From an uncultured Collinsella sp. (lineage in GTDB: Bacteria; Actinomycetota; Coriobacteriia; Coriobacteriales; Coriobacteriaceae), in the NCBI GenBank assembly GCA_934667065.1, contig CAKULD010000009.1, forward strand, positions 1 through 64,000: DNA of 64,000 bases, read 5' to 3'. The number at the start of each line of letters is the position of its first letter. Positions within the stretch are counted from its first letter, which is position 1. The notes under the pieces were generated by a model. The model was not told the origin of the DNA. It did no database searches and saw only the letters and a program-made list of their open reading frames with translations. A program made the position numbers and the translations under genes. This document shows, one piece after another, positions 25,820 to 33,070 of the stretch.

Positions 25820-25925
25820 CCCCTCCTGGGATTCGGGCCACTCAGCAGATTGATGCCCGATCATAATTCCCAGGAGAAGGGCAAGGGCTCATCAAGGCTG
25901 CCGTGCTGAGCGGCAGTTGATAGTG
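25820..25925 (-). promoter_or_regulatory. Structured leader that sequesters the ATPase ribosome site
   Basis: On the minus strand TCTCCTGGGA (plus 25868-25876) can pair with TCCCAGGAGG (25822-25831), which contains the Shine-Dalgarno AGGAGG 7 bases before the ATG. Just upstream lie CTGCCG-CGGCAG and ATCAA-TTGAT stems, and a GGGC-GCCC stem lies inside. The layout is that of a translational riboswitch or RNA thermometer. I could not match it to a named class. Confidence 0.5.
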
Positions 25926-26162
25926 GAGCTATGGTACCCCAAAGCGGCGCGTCTAGCCAAAACATTCCATCTGGAAACACGGTCCGGGTACAACGGTGCA
26001 GACGGTGTGATGCTCAATGTTGGTAAAACGTTTTTTCTACGGCTCATCGCCTAACTGAAATATCTCCCAGATAGCAGCGGTAAGACCGCTTGGTAAAAGT
26101 TTTTCCTTTAGCCTTTTTGGAGTAAAAAATGAACTTCTTAATCGGCGTACGGTCGATTTTTA

Positions 26163-26191
26163 GGGGTATTCGGTCGGCAATTCGTTATAAT
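26163..26191 (+). promoter_or_regulatory. Possible promoter of pyk
   Basis: A perfect -10 hexamer TATAAT lies at 26186-26191, about 64 bases before the pyk start. The -35 region 17 bases upstream is weak. The rest of the 442-base gap (25813-26254) holds the ATPase leader and nothing else I recognise. Confidence 0.35.
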
Positions 26192-26254
26192 CTTCTCGGT
26201 TTTATTTCTTATGGTTTATCTATCAGCGCAAGACGATGTCAGATGGAGGTCTGA

Positions 26255-27715
26255 ATGTACAAGCGCACCAAGATTGTATGCACCATGGGTCCCGCCTGCG
26301 ATAGCGACGAGACCATCCGCGAGATGATCAAGGCGGGCATGAACGTCGCCCGTTTTAACTTCTCGCACGGCTCCTACGACGAGCACCACGGTCGCATCGA
26401 GCGCGTCCGTCGTATTTCCAAGGAGCTCGGTATGCCCGTCGGCATCCTGCTCGACACCAAGGGTCCCGAGGTCCGCACCGGCCTTCTGGTCGACGGCAAG
26501 AAGGTTGCCGTCAAGACTGGCGACAAGATCGTCGTCACCGCTCAGCCCACGTCCGAGGATTTCCACGGCACTTCTGAGCACATCTCCCTCGACTACCTGG
26601 CTCTGCCCTCCGAGGTCGAGAAGGGCTCCCTCATCCTGATCGACGACGGCCTGGTTGCCCTCGAGGTCGAGTCCGTCGACGGCCAGGACATGACCTGCGT
26701 CGTCAAGAACGACGGCCTGATCGGCGAGCGCAAGGGCGTCAACATGCCCAACGTCAACATCTCGCTGCCCGCCATCACCGAGCGCGATCGTCAGGACATC
26801 CTCTTTGGCCTGACCGAGAACATCGACTACATCGCCGCTTCCTTCATCCGTGACGGCGAGTCCGTCCGCGGCATCCGCGAGCTTTGCCGCGAGAACGGTG
26901 GCGAGCATGTGACGATCTTCCCGAAGATCGAGTGCGCCCTGGGCGTCGAGAACTTCGACGAGATCCTCGAGGCTTCCGACGGCATCATGGTCGCCCGTGG
27001 CGACCTGGGCATCGAGATCAAGCCCGAGCTCGTTCCGCACATCCAGAAGGAGATCATCGCCAAGTGCAACGCGGCCTACAAGCCCGTCATCACCGCTACG
27101 CAGATGCTCGACTCCATGCAGCAGAACCCGCGCCCGACGCGCGCCGAGGTTGCCGACGTTGCTAACGCCATTTACGACGGCACCGACGCCGTCATGCTGT
27201 CCGGCGAGTCCGCTGCCGGTAAGTACCCGGTCGAGGCCGTCAAGATGCAGGCCAGCATCGCCATGGAGACCGAGAAGTACCTCCCGGCCCACGCTCCGCT
27301 CGAGGTTCCGGCTGACGCTCACGGCACCCGCGTCGTCAACAACGTTGTGGGTATGTCCGCTGTGAACATGGCCACCACCGTCGGCGCCAAGTGCATCACC
27401 GTGCCGACGACCACCGGTCGCACCGCTCGCCTGATCTCGCACTTCCGTCCCAACATGCCGATCTGCGCGTTCTCCCGTCACGACTGGGCCGTCCAGCAGA
27501 TGATCATGTACTGGGGCGTTATCCCGCACCAGGCCGAGATCACCCAGGGCACCGTCAACGGTACGATCGTCAAGGCGATCGAGACCGCTAAGGAGCTCGG
27601 CTACGTCGAGACCGGCGACCTGACCGTCGCCACCGCCGGCGATCCCCGCATGAGCGTCCAGCTCGAGGACAAGGTCTCCTCGACCAACGTCGCTTACGTC
27701 GCTCAGGTGCGCTAA
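26255..27715 (+). CDS. pyk: Pyruvate kinase
   Basis: Converts phosphoenolpyruvate and ADP to pyruvate and ATP, the last ATP-forming step of glycolysis. The N-terminus RTKIVCTMGPAC, the ARFNFSHG and LDTKGPEVRTG segments, the catalytic FPKIECALGVENFDEIL and MVARGDLG are diagnostic. Length is 486 aa with the C-terminal allosteric domain. GGAGG precedes the start. It is monocistronic, ending in a strong terminator. Confidence 0.97.
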   Translation: MYKRTKIVCTMGPACDSDETIREMIKAGMNVARFNFSHGSYDEHHGRIERVRRISKELGMPVGILLDTKGPEVRTGLLVDGKKVAVKTGDKIVVTAQPTSEDFHGTSEHISLDYLALPSEVEKGSLILIDDGLVALEVESVDGQDMTCVVKNDGLIGERKGVNMPNVNISLPAITERDRQDILFGLTENIDYIAASFIRDGESVRGIRELCRENGGEHVTIFPKIECALGVENFDEILEASDGIMVARGDLGIEIKPELVPHIQKEIIAKCNAAYKPVITATQMLDSMQQNPRPTRAEVADVANAIYDGTDAVMLSGESAAGKYPVEAVKMQASIAMETEKYLPAHAPLEVPADAHGTRVVNNVVGMSAVNMATTVGAKCITVPTTTGRTARLISHFRPNMPICAFSRHDWAVQQMIMYWGVIPHQAEITQGTVNGTIVKAIETAKELGYVETGDLTVATAGDPRMSVQLEDKVSSTNVAYVAQVR

Positions 27716-27743
27716 ATCGCACTTGCAAGCAGACTTGCATTGC

Positions 27744-27781
27744 AAAGGGCCCGGAAGGTTTCGCCTTCCGGGCCCTTTTTC
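27744..27781 (+). terminator. Terminator of pyk
   Basis: GGGCCCGGAAGG pairs with CCTTCCGGGCCC with a short loop and is followed by TTTTTC. It is a textbook rho-independent terminator 30 bases after pyk. Confidence 0.92.
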
Positions 27782-27956
27782 TGTGCGTCAAGGCCGGGAC
27801 ACAGCAAAATAACCACTCATTTCTTTACCAAACGCGCGAAATCCGCCCTTCGAAGCCCAAAACTAGGGCTCCCAGCGCCAATAGTGTTCGCCCGGTGGCA
27901 AACCAACACCCCACGCAGAGCTGCTAAATCGTTTTAGCAAGGGTCAAATCGACTGT

Positions 27957-28090
27957 GTTTTCAGAAGTGCGGGGAAAAATCGCTAACCCCCGAGCACAAG
28001 CCCTTTTATTTCAACAAAACCCCTGATAAAGTTGGCTCAAATACCGCTTATGCTTGGCCTGTTTCTCTTTTTCACCGCACTTCCGAAACC
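27957..28090. repeat. Inverted-repeat pair in the gap before a nuclease-like gene
   Basis: GTTTTCAGAAGTGCGGGGAAAAA (27957-27979) recurs inverted with two or three changes at 28068-28090, the intervening 88 bases being AT-rich. The gap 27782-28134 has no gene I can support. The pair might be a small mobile element or an operator region for the gene at 28135. Confidence 0.5.
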
Positions 28091-28134
28091 GATAGCTTTT
28101 CTAACCTAAACAACGCTCAAACGATCGGATTGCT

Positions 28135-29208
28135 ATGTCATTTCTTGCCTGCGGACCCACGGCTTTCCAGTACTATCGCATCCCACCTCAGATACTGGGA
28201 CTCTATCCGGCAATCCTGCCGCCCGACCATGACCATCGCTTGGTGCATTACTCCCAACAGCCAGTGTTTAAAGACCTGCTCAGCAAACCGGTCTGGAGAT
28301 TCGTAAGCGAAAGGGGTCACCGTGCGAACGGAAAGCTATTTCACAGCCGCTTGCTAACCCAAGAGCCGCCTCCGGGGTCATTTAGGCAAACTGAACATGG
28401 GTTTGATGTCACGTCGCCGGAGTTTACGCTGCTCAACCTTGCTACGCAGGTCTCACGTAGCCAATTACTCATGGCCTGTTACGAGATGTGCGGCTCCTTT
28501 GCAGTGTTTAAGCCCTGCGTGCGAACGCAGCAACAACTCGATGAAGCCATCTTGCTTAAGCTCATTCCACCCAACTGCGGTTGGGAACGAGTTAACGACG
28601 TCAACGGCAAAGACACCAACCTGTGGAAGCGCACACCGCTCCTGAACGCGGCGGATATCGCCGCGTTCGCCAAGCAGGCCGCAGGCCTGCGTGGCGTCAA
28701 ACAGCTCCGCCGGGCAACCGAACGCATAACGGGGCAGACTGCCTCGCCCTTCGAAGTTCAGACCTCCATGCTCGTCTCGCTCCCCCGTGACGAGGGCGGC
28801 CTAGGCGTCCATATCGCGAACAACGTGCGCATCCCACTCAGTGAAGCTGCGCGCTCGCTGTATGACAAAACCTGCTGCTACGCCGACATCCTCATCGAGA
28901 GCAATACCGACAGCATGGGCGTTATCCTGGAATGCCAAGGCCGTTCCGCTCATGACAGCGAGGCCGCAAGTCTCTCCGATGCCGAGCGTACCACCGCTCT
29001 CACAAGCATGGGCTACGACGTCATCCAAATTACCTACGAACAGATCAAGGACAAGAAGAGTTTTGACAGCGTCGCCGAGCTCATCCATAAAAAGGCCGGG
29101 CTCCCCTACACCCCAAAGACCAAACAGGAACGCACCGCCGAAGATGCCCTTCGGCGGGAGCTGTTAGTCGATTGGGATGAATTATTCGCCGTCAAGCCGG
29201 CCAGTTAG
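28135..29208 (+). CDS. Nuclease-fold-like hypothetical protein, paralog of 53917..55020
   Basis: A 357-aa protein. The C-terminal ~110 residues contain YADILIES, VILECQG, an H three residues later, DAERTTAL and GYDVIQITYEQI, the spacing seen in Vsr/DUF559-type PD-(D/E)XK folds. The N-terminal part (LLTQEPPPGSF, then VTSPEFTLLNLA) is shared with the paralog near 54 kb. No strong ribosome site precedes the ATG. It overlaps the convergent phospholipase gene by 4 bases. Similarity to nucleases is inferred from motif spacing only. Confidence 0.75.
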   Translation: MSFLACGPTAFQYYRIPPQILGLYPAILPPDHDHRLVHYSQQPVFKDLLSKPVWRFVSERGHRANGKLFHSRLLTQEPPPGSFRQTEHGFDVTSPEFTLLNLATQVSRSQLLMACYEMCGSFAVFKPCVRTQQQLDEAILLKLIPPNCGWERVNDVNGKDTNLWKRTPLLNAADIAAFAKQAAGLRGVKQLRRATERITGQTASPFEVQTSMLVSLPRDEGGLGVHIANNVRIPLSEAARSLYDKTCCYADILIESNTDSMGVILECQGRSAHDSEAASLSDAERTTALTSMGYDVIQITYEQIKDKKSFDSVAELIHKKAGLPYTPKTKQERTAEDALRRELLVDWDELFAVKPAS

Positions 29209-30053
29209 CAGCTGGCGATCAGGGGCGCCGCGGGGACGCCGGGGGCATCAACGCGCTCGGCAAAGCCAGCCTCGGTCAGCTCGATGACCTCGGCAAACGT
29301 TTCATCAAAGAACTCCTCGGTCAGCAGACGGTACGGCGGATGATCGGGCTCGCCGGGGTTTTCGCGCACGATCTCATGCATGACGCCGATAGTCTTGAGT
29401 ACATATTCCTTATGGATGGGATACTGCCCAAAACGCGTCGCCGCGGTATACAGGCGATCGGTCGCACGCGGGATCGAGACGATGCCGAGCGTCTTGCCAA
29501 ACCAGTCAAAGTCACCCTGCTTTTTGATACGGAACTCCTCGCTCGGCTTGCCGCCGTGCGCTTCCAGATACTGGTTCACGCGCGTGTTCCACACGGTATC
29601 GGCCACCAGATGCGACCAGACGCCCAGTGTTAAATCGAGCAACGACTGTGCCACGTCCTCGGATGCCAGCGAAAACTCGCCGGCATCCGGCCCGGCAACC
29701 GGCTCGGCATCCTTATAGCGCTGAGGATAGTGCACGCGATTCAGCCGCTCGCGCTCCTCGACAATCGAGGTCGCCGCAGCCGGTGCACCGGCGGGCGAAC
29801 TTTTAAGCAACGGCGCCACATAGGTATCCCAAAACTCATGCTCGCGCGGCTTAGGAATAGGCTCGGGCTTGGCAAAGTGTGTAATGCGGTACGGAATGGG
29901 ATCGGCGATGCCGGGAACCATATAGCCCACAAAGATATCTGGAACCACGCAGCCAAACAAAAAGGCGTTACGATCGCGGACGCTATCGGCAAGCGCGCCG
30001 GTGCGCTCCAGCAAACGCTCCGTTTGAGCGATATGAATGTTCCAGCTTGGCAT
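29205..30053 (-). CDS. Zinc-dependent phospholipase C-like protein
   Basis: A 282-aa protein resembling the bacterial zinc-dependent phospholipase C fold (PF00882): MPSWNIHIAQTERLL at the N-terminus, LFGCVVPDIFVGYM and LGVWSHLVADTVWN carry the usual His and Asp ligands. No signal peptide is visible, so it should act inside the cell and its substrate is unknown. The start at 30053 has GGGGGTGG just upstream; the frame extends to 30065. Confidence 0.78.
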   Translation of the reverse strand: MPSWNIHIAQTERLLERTGALADSVRDRNAFLFGCVVPDIFVGYMVPGIADPIPYRITHFAKPEPIPKPREHEFWDTYVAPLLKSSPAGAPAAATSIVEERERLNRVHYPQRYKDAEPVAGPDAGEFSLASEDVAQSLLDLTLGVWSHLVADTVWNTRVNQYLEAHGGKPSEEFRIKKQGDFDWFGKTLGIVSIPRATDRLYTAATRFGQYPIHKEYVLKTIGVMHEIVRENPGEPDHPPYRLLTEEFFDETFAEVIELTEAGFAERVDAPGVPAAPLIASC

Positions 30054-30132
30054 AGCCACCCCCATAAAAACCTGGATAACTATACCATCACGGCAAAGCC
30101 GCGCGGGCGGCTACGCATGCTCCACGCAGCAA

Positions 30133-30945
30133 CTATTCGGCGACACCGCTTTCGGTTCCATACGACGGCGCAGGTGCTTCGACCACGTGGTGACATCGAT
30201 CGATATAGATCGCACGGGCACCCAGACGTCGCACCAAATCCTGGTGGTGCGTGCTCATCAAGACCGTCTTGCCCGCCGCAACATAGGCCAGCAAGAAGTT
30301 GACCACGATGTCGCATGAATCTTCGTCAAGCCCGTTGGTGGGCTCGTCGAGCACCAGGATATCTGGATTCATCGACACTACTGCGGCCAGCGCCACGCGC
30401 TTCTTTTGCCCACCCGAGAGCTGATAGGGCGAGGCATCGACCAGGTCGGCAACCCGGAACAGCTCCATGGCATCGCGCACGCGGCGGTCGAGCTCGTCTG
30501 CCGGCAGACCCATTTGAGCGGGACCAAAGGCAACTTCCTCGCCCACCGTGGCGCAGAACAGCTGCGCGTCGGCATTCTGGAACACAAAGCCCATGCGCTG
30601 GTGGAAGCGCTGAGCGGCCACAGAATCCTTCAGAAACGCCGCATCGACCACGTGCCCATCAAACAGGTACGTACCCGCGTCCGCGAGCTCAAGACCGTTG
30701 ATAAGGCGCATGATCGTCGTCTTGCCGCAGCCATTGGGACCGAGTAGCGCAACAAGCTCACCGCGATCGACCCGCAGCGACACGCCGTCGACAACCGTAT
30801 GCCCAGCATAGGAAAACACCACGTCGCGCAACTCGATGAGTGGGGCTACCTTGGTGCCAGCTGCACCGCTCGCACCCGTCACGCTATTCGTATCGTCAGC
30901 CAAAACGTCGCCCTTCCCTATTCGCATCAACAGCCCGCCAGCCAT
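30133..30945 (-). CDS. ECF metal transporter ATPase (CbiO/NikO type)
   Basis: The ABC ATPase of an energy-coupling-factor importer, 270 aa. Walker A is LGPNGCGKTT, the signature is YQLSGGQKKRVALA, Walker B is DILVLDEPTNGLD and the H-loop is STHHQDL. A ~35-residue Gly/Ala/Thr-rich lead precedes the domain. The ATG directly follows the stop of the Q gene (TAAATG). It works with the Q and M proteins as a metal-uptake system. Confidence 0.93.
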   Translation of the reverse strand: MAGGLLMRIGKGDVLADDTNSVTGASGAAGTKVAPLIELRDVVFSYAGHTVVDGVSLRVDRGELVALLGPNGCGKTTIMRLINGLELADAGTYLFDGHVVDAAFLKDSVAAQRFHQRMGFVFQNADAQLFCATVGEEVAFGPAQMGLPADELDRRVRDAMELFRVADLVDASPYQLSGGQKKRVALAAVVSMNPDILVLDEPTNGLDEDSCDIVVNFLLAYVAAGKTVLMSTHHQDLVRRLGARAIYIDRCHHVVEAPAPSYGTESGVAE

Positions 30946-31788
30946 TTACAGCACGGCGCACAGCGCCGCCAGCAGCGCCACAACGGCCGTATAAACCGCG
31001 TCGCGCCAGCCAAACCCAGCGCGCGCGGGCGCCGGATACACACCGGCAAAGCCACGGCAAAGCATGGCCTCGTCCATCGCGCGGCTGCATTCCATCGCCT
31101 TGATAAAGGTCATGCCCATGATACCCGCGACCGAGTCGGTACGCGAAAACCCCGCAGGCGCGCGGCCGACACTGCGCAGCATGACCGATTCGGTCAGGTC
31201 GTGCGCCGTGCGGCCCAGCACCTCGATGTGCTTGAGCGCCATATCAAACGTAAAGACAACCTCGTCGGGCAGGTGCAACATCTTGAGCGCTGCCGACATG
31301 CGGCTCCAGGTAAGCGTCCACGAAACGCCCAGCACCAGCGACACGTTAATAAAGGTCTTGAGCGCGATCTTGAGCATGGCGCCCGCAGCCGATGCGCCCA
31401 ACAGCAGGGCCGGCAGCGCCAGAACCACCGCAAGCCCCGCAGCGCCAAGCGCCGGCACAAAGGTCGCCCGCAGCCCGCGCACGGGACGTACGGCAACGAG
31501 CACCAACGCGACAGCAGACATCAACATGAGGTACAGCGGACTCTGCGTCAGGCACACGCACAGGACGCAGACAAACATCCCCACCAGGCGCACCGGAGCC
31601 GAAACGCAAGAAAGGGCGCGGTCGACAACTGACCCGCCCTCGTGTGCGCCGCCACCCAGGCGAACCCGTTCAAGCAGGCTCGCCAGGTGCAGGACGTTCT
31701 TTTGCATTACGCGATGCCGAGCCCCCGTGGGCTCGTATCGCTCCTCGGCCGCAAGCCAGCTAGGCAGCTCGGCCATTGCCATGAGCAC
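30946..31788 (-). CDS. ECF metal transporter transmembrane protein (CbiQ/NikQ type)
   Basis: A 280-aa T component with five to six hydrophobic spans. The cytoplasmic Ala-Arg coupling region appears as RSVGRAPAG, matching the A-R-G motif of CbiQ proteins. The start is a GTG at 31788 or ATG at 31782, both after AAGGAAAG and both inside the end of the M gene (29-base overlap). Confidence 0.9.
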   Translation of the reverse strand: MLMAMAELPSWLAAEERYEPTGARHRVMQKNVLHLASLLERVRLGGGAHEGGSVVDRALSCVSAPVRLVGMFVCVLCVCLTQSPLYLMLMSAVALVLVAVRPVRGLRATFVPALGAAGLAVVLALPALLLGASAAGAMLKIALKTFINVSLVLGVSWTLTWSRMSAALKMLHLPDEVVFTFDMALKHIEVLGRTAHDLTESVMLRSVGRAPAGFSRTDSVAGIMGMTFIKAMECSRAMDEAMLCRGFAGVYPAPARAGFGWRDAVYTAVVALLAALCAVL

Positions 31789-32845
31789 CGCTTTCCTTAA
31801 CCGTCAGCGAGATCAGGCGGAACGCGATGGTGAGCACCGCCACGCCAATCACGCCCGAAAGGATATACATGGCAGCCTGGCCGGCAAAGCCAAGACCCTG
31901 CTCCTCGGAATAAGCCTGTAGATAATCGCCCGTGGGCAGGACGTCAGCGAAGGTCGGGGTATCGAGGCCGACCGAAGCCTGTAAGTTGTCGTCGCCAGCC
32001 TCCTGAACGGCGGTTGCGGCGCCCTCGGCGTCCCACTCGCCCCAGGCGTCACCCGTGGCAAGCAGACCCAGCGGCGTGGCCACGACAAGTACGGCGACCA
32101 GGATGAGCGTGGGGATCAGCGAGGTCTTCTTGGCAGTAGCGCCCTCGGCGGCAAGCTGGCCGTCAGCGGCCTCGGGACCAACGATAATACCCGGCGCCGT
32201 CTTCTTGATAAAGCCGTAAATGGCGGCCGTCGCCACACCCTCGACCACGCCGGCGACCAGCATGTGCGGAATCATCATGGCCGGGACAGCGATAGACAGC
32301 GGGAAGGGGCAGTACAGCGGCGCGCCCGAGGCATTGGTGAAGAGCATGGGCTGAATACCGAACTCGATCGCCGCGCACAGGGCTGCCAGGCACAGGCCAA
32401 CCCAGCCACTCACGATAGCCGAGACCGAAGTGCCCCAGCTCTTGTCGTGCAGACGAATGTTGAGCGCACGAAACACGATGGCGGCGGCAAACGGCAGCAC
32501 AAAGGCCATGTTAAAGCAGTTGGCGCCAAAAGACAGGATGCCGCCGTCGCCAAACAGTAGCGCCTGCAGCGCCAGCGCGACCGAAACGGCAATGGCCGCA
32601 GCCTCGGGGCCCAGCAGCAACGCGATCAGCGCGCCGCCGACAGCGTGACCCGTGGTGCCGCCGGGCAGCGGCACGTTAAACATCATGAGCAAAAAGGAGA
32701 ACGCGGCGCAAATACCCAAAAAGGCCATGTGCTCGCGATCGAGCGTAGCGCGCACCTTCTTGATGCAGTGAACCCACACGGGCACCATCGCCACCGCCAT
32801 GACGGCATCGGTCTGCGGGGACAGGTAATTATCTGGAATGTGCAT
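31760..32845 (-). CDS. ECF metal-binding membrane protein (CbiM/NikM type), CbiN-like region fused
   Basis: A 361-aa substrate-binding component. The mature N-terminus MHIPDNYLSP carries the His-2 that binds Ni2+ or Co2+ in NikM/CbiM. Seven or so membrane spans follow. The C-terminal third, after a linker, has another span, a periplasmic loop (DAWGEWDAEGA) and a final span, as in forms fused to a CbiN/NikN-like part; no separate N gene is present. A NikR-type operator upstream favours nickel. GGGAGG stands before 32845. Confidence 0.9.
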   Translation of the reverse strand: MHIPDNYLSPQTDAVMAVAMVPVWVHCIKKVRATLDREHMAFLGICAAFSFLLMMFNVPLPGGTTGHAVGGALIALLLGPEAAAIAVSVALALQALLFGDGGILSFGANCFNMAFVLPFAAAIVFRALNIRLHDKSWGTSVSAIVSGWVGLCLAALCAAIEFGIQPMLFTNASGAPLYCPFPLSIAVPAMMIPHMLVAGVVEGVATAAIYGFIKKTAPGIIVGPEAADGQLAAEGATAKKTSLIPTLILVAVLVVATPLGLLATGDAWGEWDAEGAATAVQEAGDDNLQASVGLDTPTFADVLPTGDYLQAYSEEQGLGFAGQAAMYILSGVIGVAVLTIAFRLISLTVKESGAHGNGRAA

Positions 32846-32900
32846 AGCGCCTCCCGGTTGTCGGCGCATGGGATTGCGGCGCCGGTTGAATCAATTGTCA

Positions 32901-32928
32901 GTGTTACGCATCAACTAATTCGTAACAC
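32901..32928 (-). promoter_or_regulatory. NikR-type operator
   Basis: A perfect palindrome GTGTTAC-N14-GTAACAC (half-sites at 32901-32907 and 32922-32928), 56 bases before the M gene. It matches the NikR half-site and spacing type described for Geobacter and relatives. Nickel-bound NikR would repress the importer. No nikR gene lies in this window. No cobalamin riboswitch was seen. Confidence 0.65.
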
Positions 32929-32945
32929 GCCGCCGGCTATCATAG

Positions 32946-32985
32946 CAAAACGGCGCGCCGCCCACAAAGCAGCACGCCGTTTTGC
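32946..32985 (-). terminator. Terminator after pheT
   Basis: On the minus strand AAAACGGCG pairs with CGCCGTTTT across a GC-rich loop region and ends in TTTTGC. It lies about 85 bases past the pheT stop. Confidence 0.65.
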
Positions 32986-33070
32986 AATACATACGTCATA
33001 GATGCGAGACATCAGCGGGCAGCGGCCCAGTCATGCCGCCGCCCGACGGCCCACGCCTCAGTCGCAAGCC

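Noticed and set aside
26216..27745. A 509-codon minus-strand open frame over pyk
   Set aside because: A shadow caused by the high-GC codon pattern of pyk; rich in D, G and H with no motif.
32846..33000. Cobalamin riboswitch before the CbiM-type gene
   Set aside because: The upstream region is short, lacks the B12-box, and holds a NikR-type palindrome instead.
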